64,000 bases of DNA from Phaeobacter sp. A36a-5a (GTDB lineage: Bacteria > Pseudomonadota > Alphaproteobacteria > Rhodobacterales > Rhodobacteraceae), in assembly GCF_037911135.1 (NCBI RefSeq), contig NZ_JBBLYU010000001.1, positions 186,001-250,000 on the forward strand, read 5' to 3'. The notes beneath the pieces are model-generated. The model searched no databases and was not told where the DNA came from. It saw only the letters and a list, made by a program, of their open reading frames with translations. The translations under genes were made by a program, and so were the position numbers. The stretch's first letter is position 1. The number at the start of each line of letters is the position of its first letter. This document shows positions 1-8,607 of the stretch, in pieces.

Positions 1-2
1 CT

Positions 3-326
3 GACGAAATGGGCATCGGCCCGGTACATGCGGTGCCGCGCCTGCTGGAGCGGCACGGGCTGACAGTCGCGGATATCGATCTGTGGGAGCTGAATGAGGC
101 TTTTGCCAGCCAGGCGCTCTATTGCCGTGACCAGCTCGGTATCCCGGACGAAATCTGCAACGTGAGCGGCGGATCAATTGCCATCGGCCATCCCTTTGGC
201 ATGACAGGCGCACGAATGGTCGGGCATCTGCTGCGTGAGGGCCGTCGACGTGGGGCCAAGTTGGGTGTTGCAACCATGTGCATCGGCGGCGGCATGGGTG
301 CTGCGGGCCTGTTCGAGATCTACTGA
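3..326 (+). CDS. Thiolase (acetyl-CoA acyltransferase), C-terminal part
   Basis: This is the C-terminal third of a thiolase, cut by the window start, so its first codon lies outside. Thiolases cleave 3-ketoacyl-CoA with CoA in the last step of beta-oxidation. Seen: the NEAFA motif, the [16 protein letters not shown] segment carrying the catalytic His, and the C-terminal [13 protein letters not shown] segment carrying the second active-site Cys. It runs in the same direction as two acyl-CoA dehydrogenases, a thioesterase and an acyl-CoA ligase, so it very likely serves the same degradation pathway. The substrate cannot be read from this fragment. Confidence 0.93.
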   Translation, partial: DEMGIGPVHAVPRLLERHGLTVADIDLWELNEAFASQALYCRDQLGIPDEICNVSGGSIAIGHPFGMTGARMVGHLLREGRRRGAKLGVATMCIGGGMGAAGLFEIY

Positions 327-421
327 CTATCTGGGTACGGCTTCGCCGGTAGGTGCGGTCCAAGTAGATCCCGGATGAGAGCAGCGGGCACTATCGAAAT
401 AGCGCGGGGAGGTACGCGGAG

Positions 422-1621
422 ATGGATCTGAATTACTCGACCGAAGAGTTGGCATTTCGCGCGGAAGTGCGCGCCTTTCTGGAGGCGAAGCTGCCTCAGG
501 ATCTGTTGGACGCTGTGCGCCTGGGGCGGGGTATCGGCAAAGAGGGGCATGATCGCTGGCACCAGATCCTGAACGATCAGGGGTGGCTGGCACCGACCTG
601 GCCGCAGCAGTATGGCGGCTGCGGCTGGAATGCGGTCCAGCGCCACATCTTCGAAGAAGAATGTTGTCGCGCCCACGCGCCGCGCATCGTTCCGTTTGGT
701 TTGACCATGCTTGCGCCGGTTCTGCAAAAATTCGGATCCGATGCGCAGCGCGCGTATTTCCTGCCCAAAATTCTGTCCGGTGAACACTGGTGGTGTCAGG
801 GATATTCCGAGCCGGGCGCAGGGTCCGATCTGGCCAGCCTGAGCACGCGCGCAGTTCGCGATGGTGACCATTATATCGTCAACGGACAAAAAACTTGGAC
901 CACGCTTGGCCAATTCGCCAACTGGATTTTCTGTCTCGTCCGCACTGATCCTCAGGCCAAGCAGCAGGAGGGGATTTCCTTTCTGCTGATTGACATGGCG
1001 ACACCAGGCATCGAAGTGCGGCCGATCATCCTTCTTGATGGCACCCATGAGGTCAACGAAGTCTGGTTCAATGATGTGCGCGTGCCTGCTGAAAATCTGG
1101 TTGGTGAGGAAAACAAAGGCTGGACCTATGCCAAATATCTGCTGACCCATGAACGCACCAATATTGCAGGTGTCGGGTTCAGCCAGGCAGGGCTGGAGGC
1201 GGTGAAACGTCTCGCGCGTCACCAGCTTCATCGCGGTCGCCCGCTGATCGAAAATCCACATTTCGCCGCGCGACTCGCCCGCGCGGAAATCGATCTGATG
1301 GCCATGTCCACCACCAATCTGCGCATCATCTCAGCTGCGGCCCAAGGGCAGGCGCCCGGCGTCGAAAGCTCCATGCTCAAGGTGAAAGGCACCGAAATAC
1401 GTCAGGAGATCAACGATCTCGCACGGCGCGCAGCGGGCGTTTATGCCCTGCCGTTTGCGTCGGAGGCGGTAGCCGGTGACAACAACGCGCTTTCTTCACC
1501 AGAGGGGAGTGAAGCTGTCGCGGCCCAGTATTTCAACAATCGAAAACTGTCGATCTTCGGTGGATCGAACGAGATCCAGAAGAATATCATTGCCAAGGTT
1601 TCTCTGGGAGGCAGGACATGA
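422..1621 (+). CDS. Acyl-CoA dehydrogenase (large-type subunit)
   Basis: This 399-residue FAD-dependent acyl-CoA dehydrogenase introduces the alpha,beta double bond into an acyl-CoA. Seen: an N-terminal helical domain, the FAD/substrate motif YSEPGAGSD at about residues 129-137, and the C-terminal GGSNEIQKNII motif near residue 380. Length is normal for the family. Its stop overlaps the start of a second, divergent acyl-CoA dehydrogenase (ATGA), an arrangement known for heteromeric enzymes that act on steroid side chains and other bulky acyl-CoAs. That the two proteins form one complex is inference from this pairing. Confidence 0.93.
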   Translation: MDLNYSTEELAFRAEVRAFLEAKLPQDLLDAVRLGRGIGKEGHDRWHQILNDQGWLAPTWPQQYGGCGWNAVQRHIFEEECCRAHAPRIVPFGLTMLAPVLQKFGSDAQRAYFLPKILSGEHWWCQGYSEPGAGSDLASLSTRAVRDGDHYIVNGQKTWTTLGQFANWIFCLVRTDPQAKQQEGISFLLIDMATPGIEVRPIILLDGTHEVNEVWFNDVRVPAENLVGEENKGWTYAKYLLTHERTNIAGVGFSQAGLEAVKRLARHQLHRGRPLIENPHFAARLARAEIDLMAMSTTNLRIISAAAQGQAPGVESSMLKVKGTEIRQEINDLARRAAGVYALPFASEAVAGDNNALSSPEGSEAVAAQYFNNRKLSIFGGSNEIQKNIIAKVSLGGRT

Positions 1622-2763
1622 ACTTTCAGCTGACAGAAGAGCGCCAGATGCTTCAGGACAGTTTGCGCCGGTTTCTTCGCGATCGGTATTCTGTCGCAGC
1701 CCGAAACCAGGCGCTTACCGATCCTTCGGGGTACTCTCCGGAAATTTGGGGACAGCTTGCTGACCTCGGGGTGATTGGCGCGCTGCTGCCCGAGGCCGCT
1801 GGTGGATATGGCGGGGCCGGATTCGACATTGCGACGGTGTTTGAGGAATTGGGCCGTGCCGGCGTTGTTGAACCGGTGCTTGACAGCGCCGTTCTTTGTG
1901 GCGTGCTGCTGTGTGGCTCTGGCACCGATCCGATTTCGCCGCGTGATCAGAAAATGATTGATCGGCTGATCGCTGGAGATCTGCAGCTGGCCTTTGCCCA
2001 CGGCGAGCCTGCCAGCCGGTATGAGCGTACCTGGATCGAAACCAAGGCTGTCGACGAGGGGGATGACATTCTGCTCACCGGGCGGAAATCCGTGGTAGTG
2101 AATGCAGAGGCGGCCGACTTGCTGATTGTTGCCGCGCGCGAAGCGGGGTCACCCGGAGATCGTGGCGGCCTGTCCCTATTTTGTGTTCGCCCCGATGCAC
2201 CCGGTCTGCGAATGCGGGGTAGCGCATTGCTGGCAGGCGGCAGAGCCGCCGAGATGGAACTGGATTGTGTTCGGCTGTCGAAATCAGCGCGGATCGGCGC
2301 AGCTGGCAATGCTGCGGACCGTATCGAAGGCACCATTGCCGCGGCGGAGGTTGCGCTCGCCGCAGAGACGCTTGGCGCGATGGAAACAGCCGTACGGCTG
2401 ACGATGGATTACCTGACTACACGGCAGCAATTTGGACGTCCAATCGGCACGTTTCAGGCCTTGCAGCATCGCGTTGCAGAGATGTTGATCGAGCTCGAAC
2501 AGGCGCGTTCTGCCGTGATCAATGCAGCAGGCCACCTGGAGGATCTGCCACTGGTGCGGGATCGTCATATCGCCGCCGCGCGCAATCTCATCGGGCGGAC
2601 GGGGCGCCATATCGCGGAAGAGGCGATCCAGCTTCACGGAGGCATCGCGATGACTGCCGAATATGAGTTGGCCCATATCGCCAAACGCATCGTCTTGGCG
2701 GAACACCGCTTTGGTGATGCTGATACCCAGTTGGAGCGGTTCATTGACCTCACGGCGGCCTGA
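1618..2763 (+). CDS. Acyl-CoA dehydrogenase (second, partner-type subunit)
   Basis: This 381-residue acyl-CoA dehydrogenase is translationally coupled to the preceding gene through an ATGA overlap. It keeps the fold and the C-terminal QLHGGIAMTAEYELAH segment near residue 337, but lacks the GSNEIQ motif of its neighbour and has a less conserved middle domain. This is the usual look of the smaller-active-site partner in heterotetrameric acyl-CoA dehydrogenases. It may instead be an independent enzyme of different chain-length preference. The operon context (thiolase, thioesterase, CoA ligase) supports an acyl-CoA degradation role. Confidence 0.9.
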   Translation: MNFQLTEERQMLQDSLRRFLRDRYSVAARNQALTDPSGYSPEIWGQLADLGVIGALLPEAAGGYGGAGFDIATVFEELGRAGVVEPVLDSAVLCGVLLCGSGTDPISPRDQKMIDRLIAGDLQLAFAHGEPASRYERTWIETKAVDEGDDILLTGRKSVVVNAEAADLLIVAAREAGSPGDRGGLSLFCVRPDAPGLRMRGSALLAGGRAAEMELDCVRLSKSARIGAAGNAADRIEGTIAAAEVALAAETLGAMETAVRLTMDYLTTRQQFGRPIGTFQALQHRVAEMLIELEQARSAVINAAGHLEDLPLVRDRHIAAARNLIGRTGRHIAEEAIQLHGGIAMTAEYELAHIAKRIVLAEHRFGDADTQLERFIDLTAA

Positions 2764-3208
2764 TCCGATATCGCAGGCCACCGAGGCTGCGGCAGCACAT
2801 GGGTCCGGGGGCACCAAGCGCATCATTGACGATCCAGGTTGTCAGCAGATGGTCGGGTATCGCACCGAGATCGATACGCAAACCGGGGCGTGCCTTGTGA
2901 TGCTGGAGCTTGCTCCACAGCACCTTAACCGCAATGGCCTCCTGCATGGTGGCATCGTTGCGACCCTGATGGATGTGGTCTGTGGCAATACGGCATCTCA
3001 GCATTTTGACGCAGCCTTGCACCCGCCGGTGGTGACCGTCTCACTGACCTTGTCCTATATCGCGGCTGCACGGTCCGGGCCGGTTGTGGCATCGGCAACG
3101 GCAACAGGCGGTGGCGCCTCCCTGGCCTATGTGGCGGGAGAGCTGGTGGATGGTCGCGGGCAGATCTTGGCCACCGCGACCGGGGTCTTCAAAAGGATAC
3201 GGGGCTGA
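2744..3208 (+). CDS. PaaI-family hotdog thioesterase
   Basis: This hotdog-fold acyl-CoA thioesterase of about 154 residues probably releases free acid and CoA from a pathway intermediate. Seen: the PaaI/YbgC-type motif GLLHGGIVATLMDVVCG, followed by the beta strands VTVSLTLSYIAAA. I chose the TTG at 2744 because GGAG at 2733-2736 sits 7 bases upstream. The resulting length fits the family, whereas an upstream ATG at 2663 would add a tail that is just the other-frame reading of the preceding gene. The start overlaps the previous stop by 20 bases, implying coupling. Confidence 0.82.
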   Translation: MTSRRPDPISQATEAAAAHGSGGTKRIIDDPGCQQMVGYRTEIDTQTGACLVMLELAPQHLNRNGLLHGGIVATLMDVVCGNTASQHFDAALHPPVVTVSLTLSYIAAARSGPVVASATATGGGASLAYVAGELVDGRGQILATATGVFKRIRG

Positions 3209-3277
3209 GGCCCCCGCGGCGCAGCTTTGTCTGCGGAGGGGGGTGACAGATATCAACACGACCACGGGGAATCGAAC

Positions 3278-4795
3278 ATGACGCTTTGGCACGAGTATCT
3301 TGAGCAGCATGCGCGCCATCGTCCGGAGTCTCCGGCCTTCAGCGACAGCGGCGGCACGAAGTGGACCTATGGTGAGCTTGCCCGCGTCTGCGATGAACTG
3401 CGATCTCATCTGGTGGCCGCTGGAGTGGGGCCGGGTGACCGGGTCATGTTACTCTGCGAGAACTGCTGCGTCGCCGTTGCAGCCCTGTTTGCTACCTCAC
3501 AATTGGGCGGTGTTACAGTTCCCGTGAATGCCCGGATGCGAGCGCCCGAGGTCGAGCGTATCCGTTCCCATGCCGAGCCGACAGTGATCCTGCTGACGGT
3601 GGCCGCTTCGCCGGATGCTGCGGCCCACGCGGCCCGATTGGGCGCACACCCGATGCCGGGCGATCTGGGCAGCTTGCAGATCGTGATGCCAGCCCCCGGA
3701 GAGGGTGTTGCGGCGGGCGATCGAGGCGATGAAACGATACCGTCCGATCTGGCCGTGCTGCTCTACACAACCGGTACGACCGGTGATCCAAAGGGGGTGA
3801 TGCTCAGCCATGGAAACCTGAGTTTCGGCGGCGGTGCCTCGGCTCGCTTGCGCGATATGACCGTAAGAGATGTGATCTATGGCGTTTTGCCACTTAGCCA
3901 CGTGTTTGGCCTTGCGTCCGTTCTGACCGCCTCCGTGATGATCGGGGCCGAGGTTCGTCTTGAGGCGCGCTTTAGCGCGGCGCGGTTTTATCAGGCGTTG
4001 AGGAGCGGCGTCACCCTGGTTTCCGCTGTACCGCAGATGCACGCGCTGGTGATGCAATACGCTAAGGAACAGGGGTTGGCGCATCTTGATAGTCCCGATC
4101 TGCGCTATGTCTCCTCTGGCGCGGCTCCGCTCGACCCGGATTGGAAACGGCGGGCGGAAGATTTTTACGGCGTTGCCCTGCAGAACGGCTATGGGATGAC
4201 CGAGGCCACGGCAGGGATCTGCGCGACACGCAACTGCCTGGGTGACCCTGATACATCGGTTGGCTCACCGCTATCGGGGGTTGAGGTGCGTCTGGATGAA
4301 AATGTCCCGGGCGGCGGCGGCGGGCTGGGAGAGATCTGCCTGCGCGGAGACAACGTTATGCTCGGCTATTTCCGCAACCCGAACGCCACGCGGGCGGCTC
4401 TCGATGCCGAAGGTTGGCTGCGCAGCGGCGATATGGGGCGTTGGGACCAAAGCGGCAATCTGCACATCGACGGACGCGCCAAGGAGCTGATTATCCATGG
4501 CGGTTTCAATGTCTTCCCGCCGGAGGTCGAAGCAGCTCTGAATGCCCATCCGCAGGTGGTTCAATCCGCTGTTGTCGGCCGCCAGATGGACGGGGACGAA
4601 CAGGTGGTCGCCTTTGTGCAGGTGGCCACTGCCGATGCGCCTCGGGTTGAGGACTTACGTCTCTTCGTGGCAGAGCGTCTGGCAGGCTATAAACGGCCCG
4701 GCCTTATTGTGCTCACAGAACAGCTGCCAGCGGCACCGACAGGCAAGATCCTGAAGCATCTTCTGCTGTCCCATTTCGCGGACCGGCTGGCGTGA
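3278..4795 (+). CDS. Acyl-CoA synthetase (AMP-forming ligase)
   Basis: This 505-residue member of the adenylate-forming family activates a carboxylic acid to its acyl-CoA via an acyl-AMP. Seen: the P-loop-like YTTGTTGDPKGVMLSHG from residue 163, the GYGMTEAT motif near 304, the SGDMGRWD and GRAKELIIHGGFNVFPPE motifs, and the C-terminal catalytic Lys in PTGKILK near 487. The start at 3278 follows a GGGGA ribosome site; an in-frame start at 3227 has no such support. It is the last gene of the catabolic operon and probably feeds the acid to the dehydrogenase pair. The specific acid is unknown. Confidence 0.92.
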   Translation: MTLWHEYLEQHARHRPESPAFSDSGGTKWTYGELARVCDELRSHLVAAGVGPGDRVMLLCENCCVAVAALFATSQLGGVTVPVNARMRAPEVERIRSHAEPTVILLTVAASPDAAAHAARLGAHPMPGDLGSLQIVMPAPGEGVAAGDRGDETIPSDLAVLLYTTGTTGDPKGVMLSHGNLSFGGGASARLRDMTVRDVIYGVLPLSHVFGLASVLTASVMIGAEVRLEARFSAARFYQALRSGVTLVSAVPQMHALVMQYAKEQGLAHLDSPDLRYVSSGAAPLDPDWKRRAEDFYGVALQNGYGMTEATAGICATRNCLGDPDTSVGSPLSGVEVRLDENVPGGGGGLGEICLRGDNVMLGYFRNPNATRAALDAEGWLRSGDMGRWDQSGNLHIDGRAKELIIHGGFNVFPPEVEAALNAHPQVVQSAVVGRQMDGDEQVVAFVQVATADAPRVEDLRLFVAERLAGYKRPGLIVLTEQLPAAPTGKILKHLLLSHFADRLA

Positions 4796-4802
4796 AGCGC
4801 CC

Positions 4803-4823
4803 GCGCCGCGCAACGCGCGGCGC
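4803..4823. terminator. Hairpin between convergent ligase and rpe
   Basis: A perfect 9-bp inverted repeat, GCGCCGCGC and GCGCGGCGC with a 3-base loop, lies just after the ligase stop and before the convergent rpe stop. There is no T tract. Position and strength suggest it stops or buffers transcription from one or both sides. Confidence 0.55.
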
Positions 4824-4841
4824 TTGGCCCAACGGCTTCAG

Positions 4842-4859
4842 CGCCTTTCTTGAAAGGCG
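4842..4859. terminator. Second hairpin downstream of ligase and rpe
   Basis: A perfect 8-bp inverted repeat, CGCCTTTC and GAAAGGCG with a 2-base loop, follows the first hairpin in the same convergent gap. Two stacked hairpins here fit a bidirectional terminator. No clear T run follows on either strand. Confidence 0.5.
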
Positions 4860-4923
4860 TCGCAGCGGGCGGGAGTTCCTTGTGTCCGCCCTACTGAAAG
4901 CGCGCTGCTGTGATGTCGCTCGC

Positions 4924-5613
4924 TCAGGCCCAGACGCCAGCAGCAGCGGCTCGGATGTTGCGGATATTTTCTCCGTAAACCTCCGGCGTATCGACGGAGC
5001 CGCCCTTGAACACTGCTGATCCGGCGACCAGCACGTCCGCCCCGGCTTCTGCCACCAGCGGTGCGGTCTTGGGGTCAACGCCGCCATCAATCTCGATATG
5101 CACCGGACGATCACCGATCATGGACCGCAGGCTGCGAATCTTGGCGGTCATATCGATGAACTTCTGACCGCCGAACCCGGGGTTCACCGTCATGACGCAG
5201 ATCAGATCGGTCAGATCCAGCAGATGGGCAACCGCCTCGGCAGGGGTGCCGGGGTTCAGGGCCACACCGGCTTTCATACCTGCCCCGCGGATCGCTTGCA
5301 GGGTGCGATGAATATGCGGCCCGGCCTCGACATGTGCGGTCAGAACGTCGGCCCCGGCATCTGCATAGGCGTCGATATAGGGGTCAACCGGTGCAATCAT
5401 CAGATGCACATCCATCACGGTTTTGACATGTGGGCGAAACGCCTTCACCGCCATCGGACCAAAAGTAAGGTTGGGTACAAAATGCCCGTCCATCACATCG
5501 ATATGAACCCAATCGGCGCCTTGGGATTCGATGGCCTGAATCTCCTGACCAAAATTGGCAAAGTCGGCAGACAGGATCGAAGGTGCGATTTTGATGGAGC
5601 GGTCGAAAGACAT
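4924..5613 (-). CDS. rpe: Ribulose-phosphate 3-epimerase
   Basis: This 229-residue TIM-barrel enzyme interconverts ribulose 5-phosphate and xylulose 5-phosphate in the Calvin and pentose phosphate pathways. Seen: APSILSADFANFG at the N-terminus with the catalytic Asp/Ser region, HIDVMDGHFVPNLTFG with metal-binding His and Asp, MTVNPGFGGQKF, and EIDGGVDPKTA for phosphate binding. The start at 5613 (MSFDRS) is preceded by AAGGAA; a longer in-frame version adds 42 residues foreign to the family. It is divergent from phnC with about 177 bases between them. Confidence 0.96.
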   Translation of the reverse strand: MSFDRSIKIAPSILSADFANFGQEIQAIESQGADWVHIDVMDGHFVPNLTFGPMAVKAFRPHVKTVMDVHLMIAPVDPYIDAYADAGADVLTAHVEAGPHIHRTLQAIRGAGMKAGVALNPGTPAEAVAHLLDLTDLICVMTVNPGFGGQKFIDMTAKIRSLRSMIGDRPVHIEIDGGVDPKTAPLVAEAGADVLVAGSAVFKGGSVDTPEVYGENIRNIRAAAAGVWA

Positions 5614-5697
5614 GGCAGCAGTTCCTTGGTTTCGTGGGCAGCGTTTCGTCGCCGTATAGCGGCTTGTTGCCGGCGCGCCTAGGGGCGTGCTGGCTGT

Positions 5698-5737
5698 TGT
5701 CATGCCGGCCGTTACAAAAGCTTCACCGCGATGACAC
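5698..5737 (+). promoter_or_regulatory. Possible PHO box upstream of phnC
   Basis: TGTCAT at 5698 is followed by three hexamers spaced 11 bases apart: CGTTAC (5710), CTTCAC (5721) and TGACAC (5732). These match the PhoB half-site TGTCAY at 4, 4 and 5 of 6 positions. The first element is out of phase by one base. Phosphate-starvation control of phn genes through PhoB is established in other proteobacteria; assigning this site is inference and weak. Confidence 0.3.
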
Positions 5738-5790
5738 ACAAGTTTTGATCTGGCAGCTTAGTCAGTCCCGCAAAGAGACGGGAGCCTCAG

Positions 5791-6609
5791 GTGCTGCGAA
5801 TTGACAAACTGACCAAGAGATTCGGCGACAAGATCGCGGTGGATGCCGCGACGCTGGATATCGACAAACCCTGCATGATCGGCATTATCGGCCGCTCGGG
5901 CGCGGGGAAATCCACGTTGCTGCGGATGATCAACCGGCTTGGGGACGCCAGTGAGGGGCGCATCCTTTTCGAAGGGCGCGATGTGACCCAGCTGCGCGGC
6001 AAGGAGAAACGCGCCTGGCAATCCGATTGTGCGATGATCTTTCAGCAGTTCAATCTGGTTCCGCGGATGGATGTCGTGTCCAACGTGCTGCACGGCACGC
6101 TCAACCGTCGCTCGAGCCTTGCGACGTTGTTCAATCTCTACCCGATGGACGACATCCATCGCGCGATTGATATCCTTGACCGGCTTGGTATCGCCGAACA
6201 CGCCGCCAAACGGGCCGAGGCGCTATCGGGTGGTCAACAACAGAGGGTCGCGATTGCACGGGCTCTGATGCAGGATCCGAGGATCATTTTGGCGGATGAA
6301 CCGATTGCCTCGCTTGATCCGATGAATGCCCAGACAGTCATGGAGGCACTGCGCCGTATCCACGAGGAGGACGGCCGCACTGTCATCGCCAATCTGCACA
6401 CACTGGATACCGCACGTCGCTACTGCGACCGTGTTGTCGGCATGCGGGATGGGCGCATCGTGTTCGATGGTCTGCCGGAGCAGCTGACGACCGGTGTCGC
6501 CCGCGAGATCTACGGAGCAGGCGCGGACTTCTCCGAGGCCGCTACCTCTACAGAGATTGAGACATTGAACCGTATTCAGCCGCGCCGACAGCCTGTTCCG
6601 GCGAACTGA
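5791..6609 (+). CDS. phnC: Phosphonate ABC transporter ATP-binding protein
   Basis: PhnC energises phosphonate import with PhnD and PhnE. The 272-residue ATPase shows Walker [10 protein letters not shown] from about residue 34, the Q-loop FQQFNLV, signature LSGGQQQR near 145-152 and Walker B IILADEP near 167, followed by the [11 protein letters not shown] switch region typical of PhnC. The GTG start at 5791 has GGGAG 6 bases upstream, and no ATG fits better. It heads the transport part of the locus, 59 bases before phnD. Confidence 0.95.
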   Translation: MLRIDKLTKRFGDKIAVDAATLDIDKPCMIGIIGRSGAGKSTLLRMINRLGDASEGRILFEGRDVTQLRGKEKRAWQSDCAMIFQQFNLVPRMDVVSNVLHGTLNRRSSLATLFNLYPMDDIHRAIDILDRLGIAEHAAKRAEALSGGQQQRVAIARALMQDPRIILADEPIASLDPMNAQTVMEALRRIHEEDGRTVIANLHTLDTARRYCDRVVGMRDGRIVFDGLPEQLTTGVAREIYGAGADFSEAATSTEIETLNRIQPRRQPVPAN

Positions 6610-6668
6610 CAGTTTTTTCCAAACCCGGCGGTTCGTTCGCCGACATGACCAACCAGAGAGATTGACTA

Positions 6669-7577
6669 ATGAAAAACCTTATTGCTGCCATTCTGGCGAC
6701 CACCGCGCTGACCGCACCGGTTCTTGCTGAGACCTCGGAAATTCAGGAATTCCGTATCGGTATTCTTGGTGGTGAAAACGCTCAGGATCGCCTGAACAAC
6801 AACGAGTGCCTGCGTCAGAAGACCGAGGATCTTCTGGAGGTCGAAACCAAACTCTTTGCCCCGGCCGACTACAACGGGGTGATCCAGGGGCTGCTGGGCG
6901 GCACCATCGACATGGCGTGGCTGGGTGCATCCGGCTATGCCAAAACTTATCTCAGTGATCCGGCGGCGGTAGAGCCGATCCTGGTAAAGGTGAATAACGA
7001 CGGTGGCTATGGCTACTATTCCATCGGTTTCACGCGTAAGGATAGCGGGATCACATCGCTCGATGACATGCAGGGCAAGACATTTGGTTTTGGTGATCCA
7101 AACTCCACCTCCGGTTTCCTGATCCCTTCGATCGAGATTCCACAGGTAACCGGCGCGACCATGACCTCCGGCGATTACTTTGGCGAGGTTAAATTCACGG
7201 GCGGGCATGAGCAGACAATCGTCGCTGTTGCGAATGGCGATGTGGACGCCGGCGTCAGCTGGGCTGACGGCCTGGGTGAGTGGGAAGATGGTTTCAACTC
7301 CGGCGCGCTGCGTCGCGCAGTTGATGCAGGTCTCGTCGATATGAACGATCTGGTGCAGATCTGGCAGTCCAAGCCTATTCCCGAGGGCCCGGTTGTTCTG
7401 CGCACCGAACTGCCCGAGGACGTGAAGCTGAAGATGACTGGCCTGATGGCCTCTCTGAAGTCGATGGATGCTGAATGTTTCTATGGTGTGGCCGCCGGTG
7501 AGGCGAAAGGCTTCATGCCGATCACCCACGAGGCCTACGAGGTTATCATCGAAGCGCGGAAATTGAAGTCCAACTAA
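6669..7577 (+). CDS. phnD: Phosphonate ABC transporter substrate-binding protein
   Basis: PhnD is the periplasmic receptor that captures phosphonates and delivers them to the PhnE permeases. The 302-residue protein begins with a clear Sec signal peptide (MKNLIAAILATTALTAPVLA, cleaved before ETSE). The mature part has the family's FRIGILGGENAQDR N-terminus and the binding segment DPNSTSGFLIPS. It lies between phnC and phnE. A strong hairpin follows in the 160-base gap before phnE, which would favour higher receptor than permease expression, as is common for such transporters. Confidence 0.95.
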   Translation: MKNLIAAILATTALTAPVLAETSEIQEFRIGILGGENAQDRLNNNECLRQKTEDLLEVETKLFAPADYNGVIQGLLGGTIDMAWLGASGYAKTYLSDPAAVEPILVKVNNDGGYGYYSIGFTRKDSGITSLDDMQGKTFGFGDPNSTSGFLIPSIEIPQVTGATMTSGDYFGEVKFTGGHEQTIVAVANGDVDAGVSWADGLGEWEDGFNSGALRRAVDAGLVDMNDLVQIWQSKPIPEGPVVLRTELPEDVKLKMTGLMASLKSMDAECFYGVAAGEAKGFMPITHEAYEVIIEARKLKSN

Positions 7578-7594
7578 TTTCAGTACCTAAGCGC

Positions 7595-7626
7595 GCGGGG
7601 TTCGGAGAATTCGTGCCGAACCCCGC
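7595..7626 (+). terminator. Hairpin between phnD and phnE (attenuator-like)
   Basis: An 11-bp perfect inverted repeat, GCGGGGTTCGG and CCGAACCCCGC with a 9-10 base loop, begins 17 bases after the phnD stop and is followed by CATTTTAT. It could be a partial terminator, or a stabilising 3' end for phnCD mRNA upstream of the permease genes. Position is seen; function is inference. Confidence 0.55.
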
Positions 7627-7737
7627 CATTTTATCTGCCAACTGCCCTGGTTCGGAACTGACTGCGCGCAGTCTCCACCACGTGAAACATCGAAAGCCCA
7701 GCCGTTCGGCTGTTTTCGACGACACAGGATCCCATTC

Positions 7738-8607
7738 ATGACAGATGCAACAGCCTCGGCCCCTTCGGTGTCCGACATTCAGGCCGATTACCAGGCGCTG
7801 ATACAGCGCAAGCGCCTTTATGGCGGGATCCTTCTGGCCGTATTTGTGGCGATGATGGCCGCCGGTTTCAGGATCGCCGACGATCGCAACGCAGGGTCTT
7901 TCTGGAATGGGATTACCCATGTTTTTGACTACCCCTCTGAGGTGCTTTCGGAAGCGGTCGAGAAGGTGGCCCTATTGCCCGGGCATGTGCTACAGTTTTC
8001 ACCGGCCCTGATCGAGACCTTGAACATCGCTGCCGCTGCCACGCTGATTGGGGCAATCTTCGGAACCATCCTGTCTTTGTTGGCAACACGGGGGCTGGCG
8101 CGCTGGCCGCGCCTTATCCCGCTGTTCCGCCGGATGCTGGATATCTTTCGTGCGATCCCGGAAATCGTCATCGCACTGGTGCTGATCTTTCTTTTGGGTG
8201 GTGGACCGGTGCCTGCGATGATCGCGATTGCGATCCATACTGCGGGCGCTCTGGGCAAGCTGTTTTCCGAGGTGAATGAGAACGCATCGCTGAAGCCTGT
8301 CGAAGGACTGGCCTCTGTCGGGGCCGGTTGGGCGCAGCGCATGGTGCTGGGCGTTTTTCCCCAGGTCGGCCCGAACTATGTGAGCTACGCACTTCTGCGG
8401 TTCGAAATCAATATCCGCGCCTCCGCCATTCTCGGCTTCGTCGGGGCAGGCGGTATCGGCTACGAGCTGCGTAACGCCATGTCCTGGGGGCAGGGGCGGT
8501 ATGATGAAGCTGCGGCGATCTTTCTTTTGCTGTTTTTTACCATCGTCCTGGTGGATCAACTGTCGGGCCTGCTGCGCGACCGGCTGACCCACGGAGCCAA
8601 ACAATGA
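7738..8607 (+). CDS. phnE: Phosphonate ABC transporter permease (first PhnE)
   Basis: This inner-membrane permease of the phosphonate importer has 289 residues, one N-terminal membrane segment, then the binding-protein-dependent transport domain. The EAA-type cytoplasmic loop is visible as GALGKLFSEVNENASLKP, contacting PhnC. Its stop overlaps the start of a second phnE by 4 bases. Two tandem phnE genes instead of one are common in alphaproteobacteria and probably form a heterodimeric channel. Confidence 0.94.
   Translation: MTDATASAPSVSDIQADYQALIQRKRLYGGILLAVFVAMMAAGFRIADDRNAGSFWNGITHVFDYPSEVLSEAVEKVALLPGHVLQFSPALIETLNIAAAATLIGAIFGTILSLLATRGLARWPRLIPLFRRMLDIFRAIPEIVIALVLIFLLGGGPVPAMIAIAIHTAGALGKLFSEVNENASLKPVEGLASVGAGWAQRMVLGVFPQVGPNYVSYALLRFEINIRASAILGFVGAGGIGYELRNAMSWGQGRYDEAAAIFLLLFFTIVLVDQLSGLLRDRLTHGAKQ

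Noticed and set aside
320-1261. Long minus-strand frame opposite the first acyl-CoA dehydrogenase
   Set aside because: It mirrors the codon structure of a well-supported dehydrogenase gene and has no recognisable domains.
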